Positions 15,075-23,124 of a stretch of DNA of 64,000 nt are shown in pieces. Source of the DNA: Massilia agilis. GTDB lineage: Bacteria; Pseudomonadota; Gammaproteobacteria; Burkholderiales; Burkholderiaceae_D. The stretch is taken from positions 806,001 through 870,000 of the forward strand of contig NZ_JANUHB010000002.1 in the NCBI RefSeq assembly GCF_024756255.1, written 5' to 3'. Made by a program: the position numbers and the translations under genes. Within the stretch, counting starts at the first letter, position 1, and the number at the start of each line of letters is the position of its first letter. The notes beneath the pieces were generated by a model. That model saw only the letters and a program-made list of their open reading frames with translations, did not search any database and had not been told where the DNA came from.

Positions 15075-16406
15075 ATGCTTCCCGCTACCACCCCCGCCCC
15101 GCTCTCCGCCCAGCAGCAGCAATGGTATGCAGCGGCCTGCGCGCGGATCGACCCCAAGCGCCTGCAGCAGCTGCTGTTCGAGCTGACCAACATCCACAGC
15201 CCGACCGGCGCCACGCGTGCGGCCAGCGAGTTCATGACCGCGCACCTGGGCAAGGTCGGCTTCGACGCCAGCTACCAGCCGCTGACCGACATCAGCGGCA
15301 ACGTCAAGGCCCAGTACCGCGGCAGCGGCGGCGGCGCCTCGGTAATGCTGTATGCGCCGATCGACACGCACCTGGATTGCACGCCCGAGGAGCGCGAACT
15401 GCTTACCGGCCCGGCCACCGAGGCCGACATGCAGCCGCGCGCGGCGCAGGTCGAGGACTGGGTGTTCGGCCTGGGCGCGAGCAACCCCAAGGGCATGATC
15501 GCCACGCTGACCGAAGTGGCCACCGCGCTGATCGAAGCGCAGGTGCCGCTGCGCGGCGACCTGCTGATGGGCCTGGCCGATGGCGGCATGCCGGTGGACA
15601 TCGGCGCACGCCAGCACGCCGGCATGTCCGGCGGCGTGCTGCACCTGCTCAACCGCGGCATGTACCCCGACTTTGCCATCATCATGAAGCCGTGGAACTG
15701 GGTGTACCACGAAGAGCCGGGCATGGCCTGGTTCAAGCTGCGCGTGTACGGCACCCTGGGCTACGCGGGCGTGCCGCACGACACGCCGGGTTTCCGCAGC
15801 TCGGTCGGCGCCACCGCCACCGTCATCCCGGAACTGGAAAAGTGGATCATCGACTATGCCGAGAAGAACACCTCGGGCGTGGTCAAGCCGCATGGCTGGA
15901 TTGCCGGCGTGCGCGGCGGCGACCCCGAGCGCCCTGCCTTCCCGTCCTTCCTGACCGAATTGTTCTTCGACGTGCGCGTCAACCCGCGTACCTCGCCGGC
16001 CGAGGTGAAGGCGCAGTTCGCGGCCTTCGTGGCCGAGCTCAAGGCGCGCCGTCCCGAGCTGGACATGGACTGGGAGATGTACGGCTCGGTCCCCGGCGGC
16101 ACCACCGACCCGCAGAACTGGATCATCCAGTCCTGCAAGCGCGGCTGGGAACACATCGAGGGCCGGCCGCACGGCACGCCCGACTGGCTGGGCGGCCAGA
16201 CCGACGGCGCTGCCTTGCGCCGCTGGGGTGTGCCGACGGCGCGCGTGGGCTGGCCGTGGCCGGCGCAAGGGGCGCCGCTGCCGGTGGCCGAAGGCCTGGG
16301 CGGCATGGGCGCCACCTACATTCCCGAGCTGATTCCCTGCGCGAAAAAAATCATGTACGCGCTGGTGGATACGCTGACACGGCCGCGCAGCGAGCTGGGC
16401 TTGTAA
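15075..16406 (+). CDS. M20-fold hydrolase with degenerate metal site
   Basis: Protein of 443 residues related to the M20/ArgE/DapE amidohydrolases. The first metal-ligand motif is kept (APIDTHLD, H99 and D101). The bridging Asp of the usual GASDMKG block is Asn (GASNPKG, N137), the usual Glu-Glu pair is replaced by DGG (169-171), and the final His motif is not evident near GGMGATYIPEL. A lid-domain region (about 215-330) is retained. It starts 20 bp after oxoR and ends at a strong terminator. Either it is a metal-poor or non-classical hydrolase adapted to a ring-opened intermediate, or it is a binding or scaffold protein. Ordinary peptidase activity is unlikely from these substitutions. Confidence 0.75.
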   Translation: MLPATTPAPLSAQQQQWYAAACARIDPKRLQQLLFELTNIHSPTGATRAASEFMTAHLGKVGFDASYQPLTDISGNVKAQYRGSGGGASVMLYAPIDTHLDCTPEERELLTGPATEADMQPRAAQVEDWVFGLGASNPKGMIATLTEVATALIEAQVPLRGDLLMGLADGGMPVDIGARQHAGMSGGVLHLLNRGMYPDFAIIMKPWNWVYHEEPGMAWFKLRVYGTLGYAGVPHDTPGFRSSVGATATVIPELEKWIIDYAEKNTSGVVKPHGWIAGVRGGDPERPAFPSFLTELFFDVRVNPRTSPAEVKAQFAAFVAELKARRPELDMDWEMYGSVPGGTTDPQNWIIQSCKRGWEHIEGRPHGTPDWLGGQTDGAALRRWGVPTARVGWPWPAQGAPLPVAEGLGGMGATYIPELIPCAKKIMYALVDTLTRPRSELGL

Positions 16407-16448
16407 CGCCGGCGCCCTGCTCCCGCCCTGAAGATTTTTCCTGGGTTT

Positions 16449-16490
16449 GACGACGTCTGCGGGCACGACCCGGACACGTCGTCTTTTTTT
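16449..16490 (+). terminator. Rho-independent terminator after the M20 gene
   Basis: GACGACGT (16449-16456) pairs with ACGTCGTC (16476-16483), with inner CGGG/CCCG pairing, followed by seven T. Ends the amidase-oxoR-M20 transcript. Confidence 0.9.
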
Positions 16491-16501
16491 GCGCAGCGCC
16501 T

Positions 16502-16569
16502 TATCCGGATCGTGCACGCCGGCGGCCATGAATGTTGCAGGCAAAGGATAAGCACGCAGTGGTTGGATA
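16502..16569 (+). promoter_or_regulatory. Cluster of three XylS-type half-sites ahead of the envelope module
   Basis: TATCC-GGATCG-TGCA at 16502-16516 is a perfect half-site in reverse orientation. TGCA-GGCAAA-GGATA at 16536-16550 is a perfect forward half-site, 19 bases further on. CGCA-GTGGTT-GGATA at 16555-16569 is a third with one mismatch. The reverse-forward pair has almost the same spacing as at 7765/7798. This is the densest operator array of the cluster. The next gene starts at 16645. Confidence 0.65.
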
Positions 16570-16644
16570 GTCGCGCAGGAGCGGGGTCGAGACAATGGAT
16601 TTTCTGGAAGTCCTTTTTTGCACGTCAACTTTGTGGATCGCCTT

Positions 16645-17694
16645 ATGAACAAGTCCTCCAGTCTTCGCGTGGAGAACCCGGCCCGGACGGGCGCAACAGC
16701 ACGCCTGGCCAATCTCGTTGTGTCGGCGCTGCCGTGGATGATCATCGCCGGCCTGCTCTATGCCGGCCTGTTCATCAAACCCAAGGCCGTGGGCAGCAGC
16801 GTCACGCCGCCGGCGCTGGAACGGCGCGACCGCGTGTACGGCATTGCGCACGGAGCGGACGGCGCGCTGCTGGCCGCCGCCTCCAACGGCAAGATCCTGG
16901 CCATCGGCCCGGACCGCAAGATCGCCCGCCCGGCCACCCCGGCCAGCCTGTCGCTGCAGGACATTGCCGCGTTCGACGCCGCGCACGCTGTGGCGGTGGG
17001 CAACGACAACGTCATCCTGGTCACCGAAGACGGCGGCAAGCACTGGAGCCGCGTGGACAACGTCCCGCGCTCGCAGGTCGCCAACAAGCTCAACCGGGTG
17101 CGCGCCGGCGCCAACGGCGTGGCGGTGGCGGTGGGCGAGATGGGCGCGCTGCTGTCCTCCCAGGATTACGGCAAGACCTGGCAGCGCCTGCGCGAAGAAG
17201 AAGACGTGGCCTGGAACGACGTGGCCATCCTCGACGGCGGCGTGCTGGTGGTGGTGGGCGAATTCGGCAAGATCCTGCGCAGCAGCGACAACGGCAAGAG
17301 CTGGGAAAAGGAACAGCCGCCGGTGCAAAGCTCGCTGATGGCGGTGGCTTTTCGCGATGCAAGCAACGGCGTGGCGGTTGGACTCGAGGGCGTCGTGCTG
17401 ACCACGGGCGACGGCGGCCGCAGCTGGGCAACCGTCAAAGTGCCGGCACACGAACACCTGCTCGACGTGACTTGGAACGCCGAGCGCAGCGAATGGTTCG
17501 CCACCGGCGCCATGGGCCGCTGGGTCAGCGGCACGAGCGGCGCCGACGGCCTGCAATGGCAGGCAGGCGTCCTGGGCGAGCACGCGCTGTCCTGGCACAC
17601 CCGCGTACTGGCTGCCGGCCGCAGCTATTGGCTGGCCGGCGCCGACCTGGGCACCTGGGACGGCCGCCAGTGGACCCCGCTGGCATCGAACTGA
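16645..17694 (+). CDS. YCF48/BNR-type beta-propeller protein, membrane anchored
   Basis: Protein of 349 residues. A single N-terminal membrane anchor (about 23-43, ALPWMIIAGLLYAGLFI) is followed by a periplasmic beta-propeller. At least four Asp-box-like turns are visible: TEDGGKHWS, SSQDYGKTW, SSDNGKSW and TTGDGGRSW. Start taken at the ATG 16645; a TTG nine codons earlier is possible. YCF48 proteins next to MMPL, DUF1302 and DUF1329 genes recur in clusters for hydrophobic substrates such as steroids, terpenes and aromatics, where they are thought to be part of an envelope transport assembly; the mechanism is unknown. Followed by the MMPL gene after 30 bp. Confidence 0.8.
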   Translation: MNKSSSLRVENPARTGATARLANLVVSALPWMIIAGLLYAGLFIKPKAVGSSVTPPALERRDRVYGIAHGADGALLAAASNGKILAIGPDRKIARPATPASLSLQDIAAFDAAHAVAVGNDNVILVTEDGGKHWSRVDNVPRSQVANKLNRVRAGANGVAVAVGEMGALLSSQDYGKTWQRLREEEDVAWNDVAILDGGVLVVVGEFGKILRSSDNGKSWEKEQPPVQSSLMAVAFRDASNGVAVGLEGVVLTTGDGGRSWATVKVPAHEHLLDVTWNAERSEWFATGAMGRWVSGTSGADGLQWQAGVLGEHALSWHTRVLAAGRSYWLAGADLGTWDGRQWTPLASN

Positions 17695-17724
17695 ATCCCC
17701 GCACCATTTTTCGAGATTGTTCCC

Positions 17725-20100
17725 ATGATTGAACGCATCGCGCATTTCTGCGTCGAGAGACGCAAGCTGGTCGTCGGCCTGCTGCTGGCCTGTACCCTGG
17801 TCCTGAGCTGGTTCGCCCTGCATATCCAGGTCCGCACCGTGTTCGAGGACATGCTGCCCTCCAAGCACGAGTACGTGAAGACCCACGAGAAATTCAAGGA
17901 CACCTTCGGCGGCTCGAACATCGTCACCATCATGCTCGAGGTGGACAAGGGCGACATCTTCCAGCAGTCGGTGCTGGGCAAGGTACGCGACCTGACCCTG
18001 GGCCTGCGCGAAGTCTCGGCCGTCAACCAGTTCCAGATCACCTCGCTGGCATCGAAGAAGCTCAAGGAAGTGCACGCATCGACCAGCGGCATCGAAAGCG
18101 TGCCGGTGATGTGGCCGGACGTGCCGCAGACGGCCGACAAGATGGCCGAGCTGAAAGCGGCCGTGCTGCGCAACCCGCTGGTGTATGGCCCCTACGTTTC
18201 CAAGGACCTGCAGGCAACCCTGATCACGGTCGACTTCATCGACCAGAAAGTGGACTACGCCACCGTCTTCAAGGAGATCAATGCGCTCATCGCCAAGGTC
18301 GATGACGGCTCGGTGAAGATCCGCGTGGTGGGTGACCCGATCCTGTTCGGCTGGGTGAACCACTACCTGCCCGAGACCTTGCACCTGGTGTTCTACGCCC
18401 TGGGCGTAACGCTGGCCATGCTGTTCGTGCTGCTGCGCACCTGGCGCGGCGTGCTGCTGCCCTTGCTGGCCGGCCTGGTGAGCGCGATCTGGGCGCTGGG
18501 CATCTGCCAGATCCTGGGCATCAATTTCGAGCCGCTGGTGATCGTGGTGGCGATGCTCATCACCTCGCGCGCCGTGTCGCACTCGGTGCAGATCGTCAAC
18601 CGCTTCGACGACGAGCTGGAAACGCAGGCCAAGGTCGATGGACCGGAGCTGTCGCGCATTGCGGCGCGGGTTGCACTGGCCGACCTGTTCCGCCCCGGCA
18701 TGCTGGGCGTGATTGCGGACGCCGCCTGCATGGCCGTGGTCGCGCTCAGCCCGATCCCGATGCTGCAAAAGCTCACGGTGCTGTCGGTGGTGTGGGTCTC
18801 GACCCTGACGGTGAGCGCCGTGATCCTGACCCCGGTGCTGCTGTCGTGGATCCGCAAGCCGCGCGGCTTTGCGCACCCGCTGAACCTGCAGCCGGTCCTG
18901 CGCAAGGTGCTGGACTTCGCGGTGGGCATCACCCTGTCGCGCGCCCGCTATGCGGTGCTGGGCGTGAGCCTGCTGGTCGTGGTCGGCGCCGGCATCTACG
19001 CGCTGAACCTGAAGATCGGCGACGCCAATCCCGGTTCGCCGATCCTGTGGCCGCACGCGAAGTACAACCAGGATTCCAAGGCCATCAACTCGCGCTTCGA
19101 GGGCGTGGACCGGATGTTCGTGGTCATTGGCGAGGACGGCAAGGCGGGCGTGGTCAAGAGCAACGAAGTGCTGCAGTCGATGGACCGCTTTCAGCGCTTC
19201 ATGGAAGTGCAGCCCGAGATCGGCGGTTCGGTGTCGATCGCCGACGTGATCCCGCAGATCAATGCCAGCCTGCATGAGGGCAATCCGCACTACCTCGAAA
19301 TGTCGGACAACGCGGCCGTCAACGGCAGCCTGATGGCGATGCTCGAATCGGTGTCCGAGCCGGGCGACATGGACCGCTTCGTGGACAAGGCATCGGCCAA
19401 CGGCGCCGTTACCCTGATGTTCCGCGACCGCCAGGGCGAGACGATCCGCACCGCGGTGGCGCGCATCAAGGAGTTCATCGCGGCCAACCCGCTCAAGGAA
19501 GGCCACTGGCAGCTGGCCGGCGGCGCCGTGGGCGTCATGGCGGCCATCAACGAGATCATCCTGTCCAGCCAGATCGAAGCGATCGCGCTGGCGCTGCTGG
19601 TGCTGGCGGTGCTGTGCACCATCGTGTACCGCTCGACGATCGCCGGGATGCTGTTCATGGTGCCGGTCATCATTTCCAACATGCTGACCTTCGCCTTCAT
19701 GGTGTGGAAGGGCATCGGCATGAACATCAATACCGTGCCGGTGGCCGCGCTGGGCATCGGCCTGGGCGTGGATTACGCGTTCTACATCGCCGACCGCGTC
19801 AAGGAAGAAATCGCCATCGGCAGTACGCCCGAGCGCGCCATCAGCCAGGCCCTGCATTCGGCCGGCATGGGCGTGATCGTGACCGCCAGCGTACTGATCC
19901 TGAGCACGCTCCTGTGGTGGGTCTCGTCGCTGCGCTTCCAGGCAGAGATGGGACTGTTGATGGCCATCTGGCTGTCGGTGTCGGCCATGTCGGCACTGTT
20001 CGTGATGCCTTCGCTGATCTACGTAACGCGGCCGAAGTTCATCTTCGGCGACCCGGCCAAGCCAGCCGAAGCGAAGGCGGCGCAGCCACAGCTTGCTTGA
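17725..20100 (+). CDS. RND-superfamily MMPL-type transporter
   Basis: Inner-membrane transporter of 791 residues with two-fold repeat architecture: TM1 near 15-33, a periplasmic loop of about 190 residues, a block of five TMs (about 220-400), TM7 near 410-430, a second periplasmic loop (about 430-630) and a final five-TM block. Sterol-sensing-like segments are present (LGIGLGVDYAFYIADR, with the proton-relay Asp). The length matches the predicted-exporter (COG1033) group. It sits between YCF48 and DUF1302, a conserved neighbourhood. It may move a hydrophobic substrate or lipid between membranes; the direction is not determinable. Confidence 0.9.
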   Translation: MIERIAHFCVERRKLVVGLLLACTLVLSWFALHIQVRTVFEDMLPSKHEYVKTHEKFKDTFGGSNIVTIMLEVDKGDIFQQSVLGKVRDLTLGLREVSAVNQFQITSLASKKLKEVHASTSGIESVPVMWPDVPQTADKMAELKAAVLRNPLVYGPYVSKDLQATLITVDFIDQKVDYATVFKEINALIAKVDDGSVKIRVVGDPILFGWVNHYLPETLHLVFYALGVTLAMLFVLLRTWRGVLLPLLAGLVSAIWALGICQILGINFEPLVIVVAMLITSRAVSHSVQIVNRFDDELETQAKVDGPELSRIAARVALADLFRPGMLGVIADAACMAVVALSPIPMLQKLTVLSVVWVSTLTVSAVILTPVLLSWIRKPRGFAHPLNLQPVLRKVLDFAVGITLSRARYAVLGVSLLVVVGAGIYALNLKIGDANPGSPILWPHAKYNQDSKAINSRFEGVDRMFVVIGEDGKAGVVKSNEVLQSMDRFQRFMEVQPEIGGSVSIADVIPQINASLHEGNPHYLEMSDNAAVNGSLMAMLESVSEPGDMDRFVDKASANGAVTLMFRDRQGETIRTAVARIKEFIAANPLKEGHWQLAGGAVGVMAAINEIILSSQIEAIALALLVLAVLCTIVYRSTIAGMLFMVPVIISNMLTFAFMVWKGIGMNINTVPVAALGIGLGVDYAFYIADRVKEEIAIGSTPERAISQALHSAGMGVIVTASVLILSTLLWWVSSLRFQAEMGLLMAIWLSVSAMSALFVMPSLIYVTRPKFIFGDPAKPAEAKAAQPQLA

Positions 20101-20162
20101 GTTCCAGGCAAAACAAAAAACAGGGATTTCCGATTCTTTTCCACGCCCTCAAGGGAGACAAC

Positions 20163-21746
20163 ATGAAGCACCGCAAGACCAAACCGGCACGCCGAGGCCG
20201 CCTGCTCCGCGCGCTCGTTCCTACCGCCGTGATGGCCGCCGCCAGCCCGCTGGCGCTGGCCGGCGACAACAACGGGGACGACCGTTTCCATTTCGACGGT
20301 TACCTGCGCGAGGAAGTGTCCATCAATGCCAAGAACTGGCAGGACACGCCCGACTACAACGACAAGGGCAAGGTGTCCATGGCGCGCACGAGCTTGCGCC
20401 TGAACATGGAGTTCAAGGCGGCCGACGGCCTCACCTTCGTGGCCAAGGCGCGCGCCGCGCGCGAATGGAATTCGCCGTTCCTGAAGCACCTGGAGGGCAT
20501 GGGTGCGAACAGCTACCGCAAGAAGGGGCTGACCGACCTGTACAACGACGTCGACGTGCGCGAGTGGTACGCCGACATCGTCGCCAGCGACCGCGTCAAG
20601 CTGCGCGTGGGCAAGCAGCAGATCGTCTGGGGCGAGACCGACTTCTTCGTTGCCAACGACCTGGCGCAAGGCTATGACAACGTGTGGCGCAGCTTCCTGG
20701 AGCCGGCCAACGAAGACCTGCGCAAGGGCAACATCGCGATCAAGGCGAACATCGACGTGCCGGAAGCGAACGGCGGCATCGAGGCCTTCTTCCGCCCGGG
20801 CTGGGACCGCAAGCGCGACATCGGCACCGAGATCGACGTCTATGGCGGCCGCTGGTCGAGCCAGCCCTATGCCGGCGTGGACTTCCGCAATATCGACCCG
20901 TACAGCTGGAACAACTCGAAGGCCAACATCCACAGCAAGAGTGGCGGCGTGCGCTGGAGCGGCATGGCGGGCGACACCAACTACTCGGTGTCGGTCATGC
21001 GGACCTTCTACAACATGCCGATCATGAACGCGTCGCCGACCTTCATGGACGGCGTGATGCCCTCGGGCGCGGCGCCGATCGGCAGCAAGACCACCTTGGG
21101 CCCGGCCGGCGAGATCATCTATCCGATGGTCAATGTGTTCGGCGCCACCGCCAGCCGCTACTCCGACATGACGGACGCCGTGTTCAGCGCCGAAGTGGCT
21201 TACATCAAGGACGCGCCGTTCAACTACGCCGCCGCCACGCCCTCGCTGATGAGCCAGTACATTGCGCCGGGCTTCGATGGTTGGAAGACGCGCAACGTGA
21301 TCGCCTCGATGGTGCGCATGGACAAGAACTTCGCGTTCACCCAGAACCTGCTGGGCACGGAGAAGCCGATGTTCTTCTCGGTGCAGGTGTTCGACAAGTG
21401 GATCCAGGACTTCGACCGCAACGAGAACCTGCTCTACAGCGTGGGCTGGGGCGGCCGTGCCAAGCGCCACAACACGCTGGTCACCACCATCTTCGACCTC
21501 TCCTACGACAACGGCCGCATCCACCCGCAGCTCGTGCTCGGCTCGGACGTGACCAATGGCGGCGGCTTCTACATCCCGTCCGTCACCTTCCAGCTGAACA
21601 AGAACCTGCGCTGGAAGCTCGAGTACGACGGCTTCTGGGACAGCCGCTACGCCAAGGGCCCCGTGCCCCTGAGCGACCGCACCACGCTGTTCGGCTACCT
21701 GCACAACCGCGACCAGGTCTACACCAGCCTGAACTATCTCTTCTAA
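20163..21746 (+). CDS. DUF1302 outer-membrane barrel-type protein
   Basis: Exported protein of 527 residues. Signal peptide about 1-37 ending ALAG. The mature part is rich in alternating aromatic/polar strands with many Tyr, Trp and Asn and ends in a terminal Phe (SLNYLF), as in outer-membrane barrels. Family DUF1302 text includes LRVGKQQIVWGETDFF. Spaced 62 bp from the MMPL gene with AGGGAG before the start and 22 bp from the DUF1329 gene. Family members are co-encoded with DUF1329 and MMPL; it may be a channel for the hydrophobic growth substrate. Confidence 0.88.
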   Translation: MKHRKTKPARRGRLLRALVPTAVMAAASPLALAGDNNGDDRFHFDGYLREEVSINAKNWQDTPDYNDKGKVSMARTSLRLNMEFKAADGLTFVAKARAAREWNSPFLKHLEGMGANSYRKKGLTDLYNDVDVREWYADIVASDRVKLRVGKQQIVWGETDFFVANDLAQGYDNVWRSFLEPANEDLRKGNIAIKANIDVPEANGGIEAFFRPGWDRKRDIGTEIDVYGGRWSSQPYAGVDFRNIDPYSWNNSKANIHSKSGGVRWSGMAGDTNYSVSVMRTFYNMPIMNASPTFMDGVMPSGAAPIGSKTTLGPAGEIIYPMVNVFGATASRYSDMTDAVFSAEVAYIKDAPFNYAAATPSLMSQYIAPGFDGWKTRNVIASMVRMDKNFAFTQNLLGTEKPMFFSVQVFDKWIQDFDRNENLLYSVGWGGRAKRHNTLVTTIFDLSYDNGRIHPQLVLGSDVTNGGGFYIPSVTFQLNKNLRWKLEYDGFWDSRYAKGPVPLSDRTTLFGYLHNRDQVYTSLNYLF

Positions 21747-21768
21747 CCATCGCACCCCGGGACCAATC

Positions 21769-23019
21769 ATGAAAGCTACGACACTCTACTCCTGCATGGT
21801 GGCCGCGCTGTTCGGCGCATCCTGCCTGCCGGCCATCGCCGCCGACCTCGCCGAAGGCACGGTGATCTCCGCCGCCAACCTCGACCAGGTGAAGAACGCC
21901 ACCTTCGAAGGCCACACCATCGGCAGCATGCTGACCGAAAAGATGGAATGGCGCATCCGCAACAGCGGCTGGAAGCTCACCCTGGCGCACTCGAAGAAGG
22001 TGCCGCTCGACCAGAACTGGGTCAAGGCCAGCAAGGCCAACGAAGGCAAGACCAAGATCAACGACGCATCGTGCAAGGTCGATGGCTGGAAGGCCGGCGC
22101 GCCCTTCCCCACCATCGACATGAAAGACCCGGAAGCAGGCAAGAAGATCGCCTGGAACCTGGGCATCGGCTCGCTGCTGGGCGACGTGTCCTCGGTGCCG
22201 AACTTCACCCAGGTGCTCATCGACGGCAAGAGCGGCATCCACGCCGAACTGGTGGCCGAATTCACCCGCATGAACATGAAAGGACGCCTGACCGGAGGCG
22301 CCTCCACCCTGGGCAGCGACGACGAGAGCGCGCGCCAGCTGCTGTTCTTCAAGGCGCCATCCGAGGTCAAGGGCATCGGCACCTTCACCGTGATGTACGA
22401 CGCGGCCAAGGTGCCGGACGTGTGGGCCTACGTGCCCGCCGTGCGCCGCACCCGCCGCTTGTCCGGCGGCGCCTGGATGGACCCGGTGGGCTCGTCCGAC
22501 CAGCTGCAGGACGACCTGGACGGCTTCAACGCGCGCCCGTGCTGGTATCCGGGCTACAAGCTGCTGTCCAAGCGCTGGGTGCTGGCCGCGGCCAACAGCA
22601 AGCTCGATGTGTGGAACCAGAAGGCCTCGTCGCCCGCGCAGAAGTACCCGACGCTGGATCATTCGGCGCCGTACTGGAACCTGAACGACTCGTACGAGCC
22701 GCGTGAAGTGTACGTGCTCGAGGTCGCGACCCCGGCGCAGCACCCGTACAGCAAGAAGGTGCTGTACGTCGAGACCGAGTACCCGCGCGTGCACTACGTC
22801 GAGGCGTACAACCGCAAGGGCGAGTTCTGGAAGTTCATGGACATCCACTCCTACGTCAACACCAAGGCCGGCGACATCCGCACCGTCTCGGCCGACGTGA
22901 TCGACTTCCAGCGCAACCACGCCACGATCTCGCTGATCGACGTGGCGACCTGGCGCACCAACTTCGACGCCAAGCCGAGCGACGTGTCGCTGACCCGCCT
23001 GGAGTCGGCCGGCCGCTGA
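21769..23019 (+). CDS. DUF1329 periplasmic/outer-membrane lipid-binding-like protein
   Basis: Exported protein of 416 residues. Signal peptide about 1-25 (AAIA-type cleavage after PAIA). Family DUF1329 is related in fold to LolA/LolB-type lipid carriers. Typical blocks: VWAYVPAVRRTRRLSGG, DPVGSSDQLQDD, PREVYVLE and KFMDIHSYV. Always found with DUF1302, as here. Predicted to bind or shuttle a hydrophobic compound or lipid in the periplasm together with the MMPL transporter and barrel. Confidence 0.88.
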   Translation: MKATTLYSCMVAALFGASCLPAIAADLAEGTVISAANLDQVKNATFEGHTIGSMLTEKMEWRIRNSGWKLTLAHSKKVPLDQNWVKASKANEGKTKINDASCKVDGWKAGAPFPTIDMKDPEAGKKIAWNLGIGSLLGDVSSVPNFTQVLIDGKSGIHAELVAEFTRMNMKGRLTGGASTLGSDDESARQLLFFKAPSEVKGIGTFTVMYDAAKVPDVWAYVPAVRRTRRLSGGAWMDPVGSSDQLQDDLDGFNARPCWYPGYKLLSKRWVLAAANSKLDVWNQKASSPAQKYPTLDHSAPYWNLNDSYEPREVYVLEVATPAQHPYSKKVLYVETEYPRVHYVEAYNRKGEFWKFMDIHSYVNTKAGDIRTVSADVIDFQRNHATISLIDVATWRTNFDAKPSDVSLTRLESAGR

Positions 23020-23029
23020 TGACGGCCCC

Positions 23030-23090
23030 GGGCTGCCCGATTGGTTCGGGCGGCCCTGTATCTGCCGCGCGCCGGGTCTGTTCCCGGCGC
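23030..23090 (+). terminator. Two GC-rich hairpins between DUF1329 and mhpB
   Basis: The first stem is GGGC-t-GCCCGA with TCGGGC-g-GCCC (23030-23056). The second is GCGCCGGG with CCCGGCGC (23069-23090). Neither has a T-run, so they could attenuate or stabilise the transcript rather than end it. I found no XylS-type half-site in this 105-bp gap. Confidence 0.45.
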
Positions 23091-23124
23091 GGCGGCACGC
23101 ACCAAGAATTCACCGAGTACCGAT

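Noticed and set aside
11184..16406. Indole-3-acetate (iac) degradation cluster
   Set aside because: An amidase, SDR, Rieske oxygenase and reductase also occur there, but iacA/iacB-type genes, the beta subunit and the catechol (cat) route are missing.
16501..19857. A minus-strand open frame of about 1118 codons opposite YCF48/MMPL
   Set aside because: The composition is typical of antisense to GC-rich genes; the plus-strand genes have recognisable motifs.
16645..23019. Steroid degradation cluster based on MMPL/DUF1302/DUF1329
   Set aside because: No steroid-specific genes (Kst, Hsa/Tes type) are in the window; the module is generic for hydrophobic substrates.
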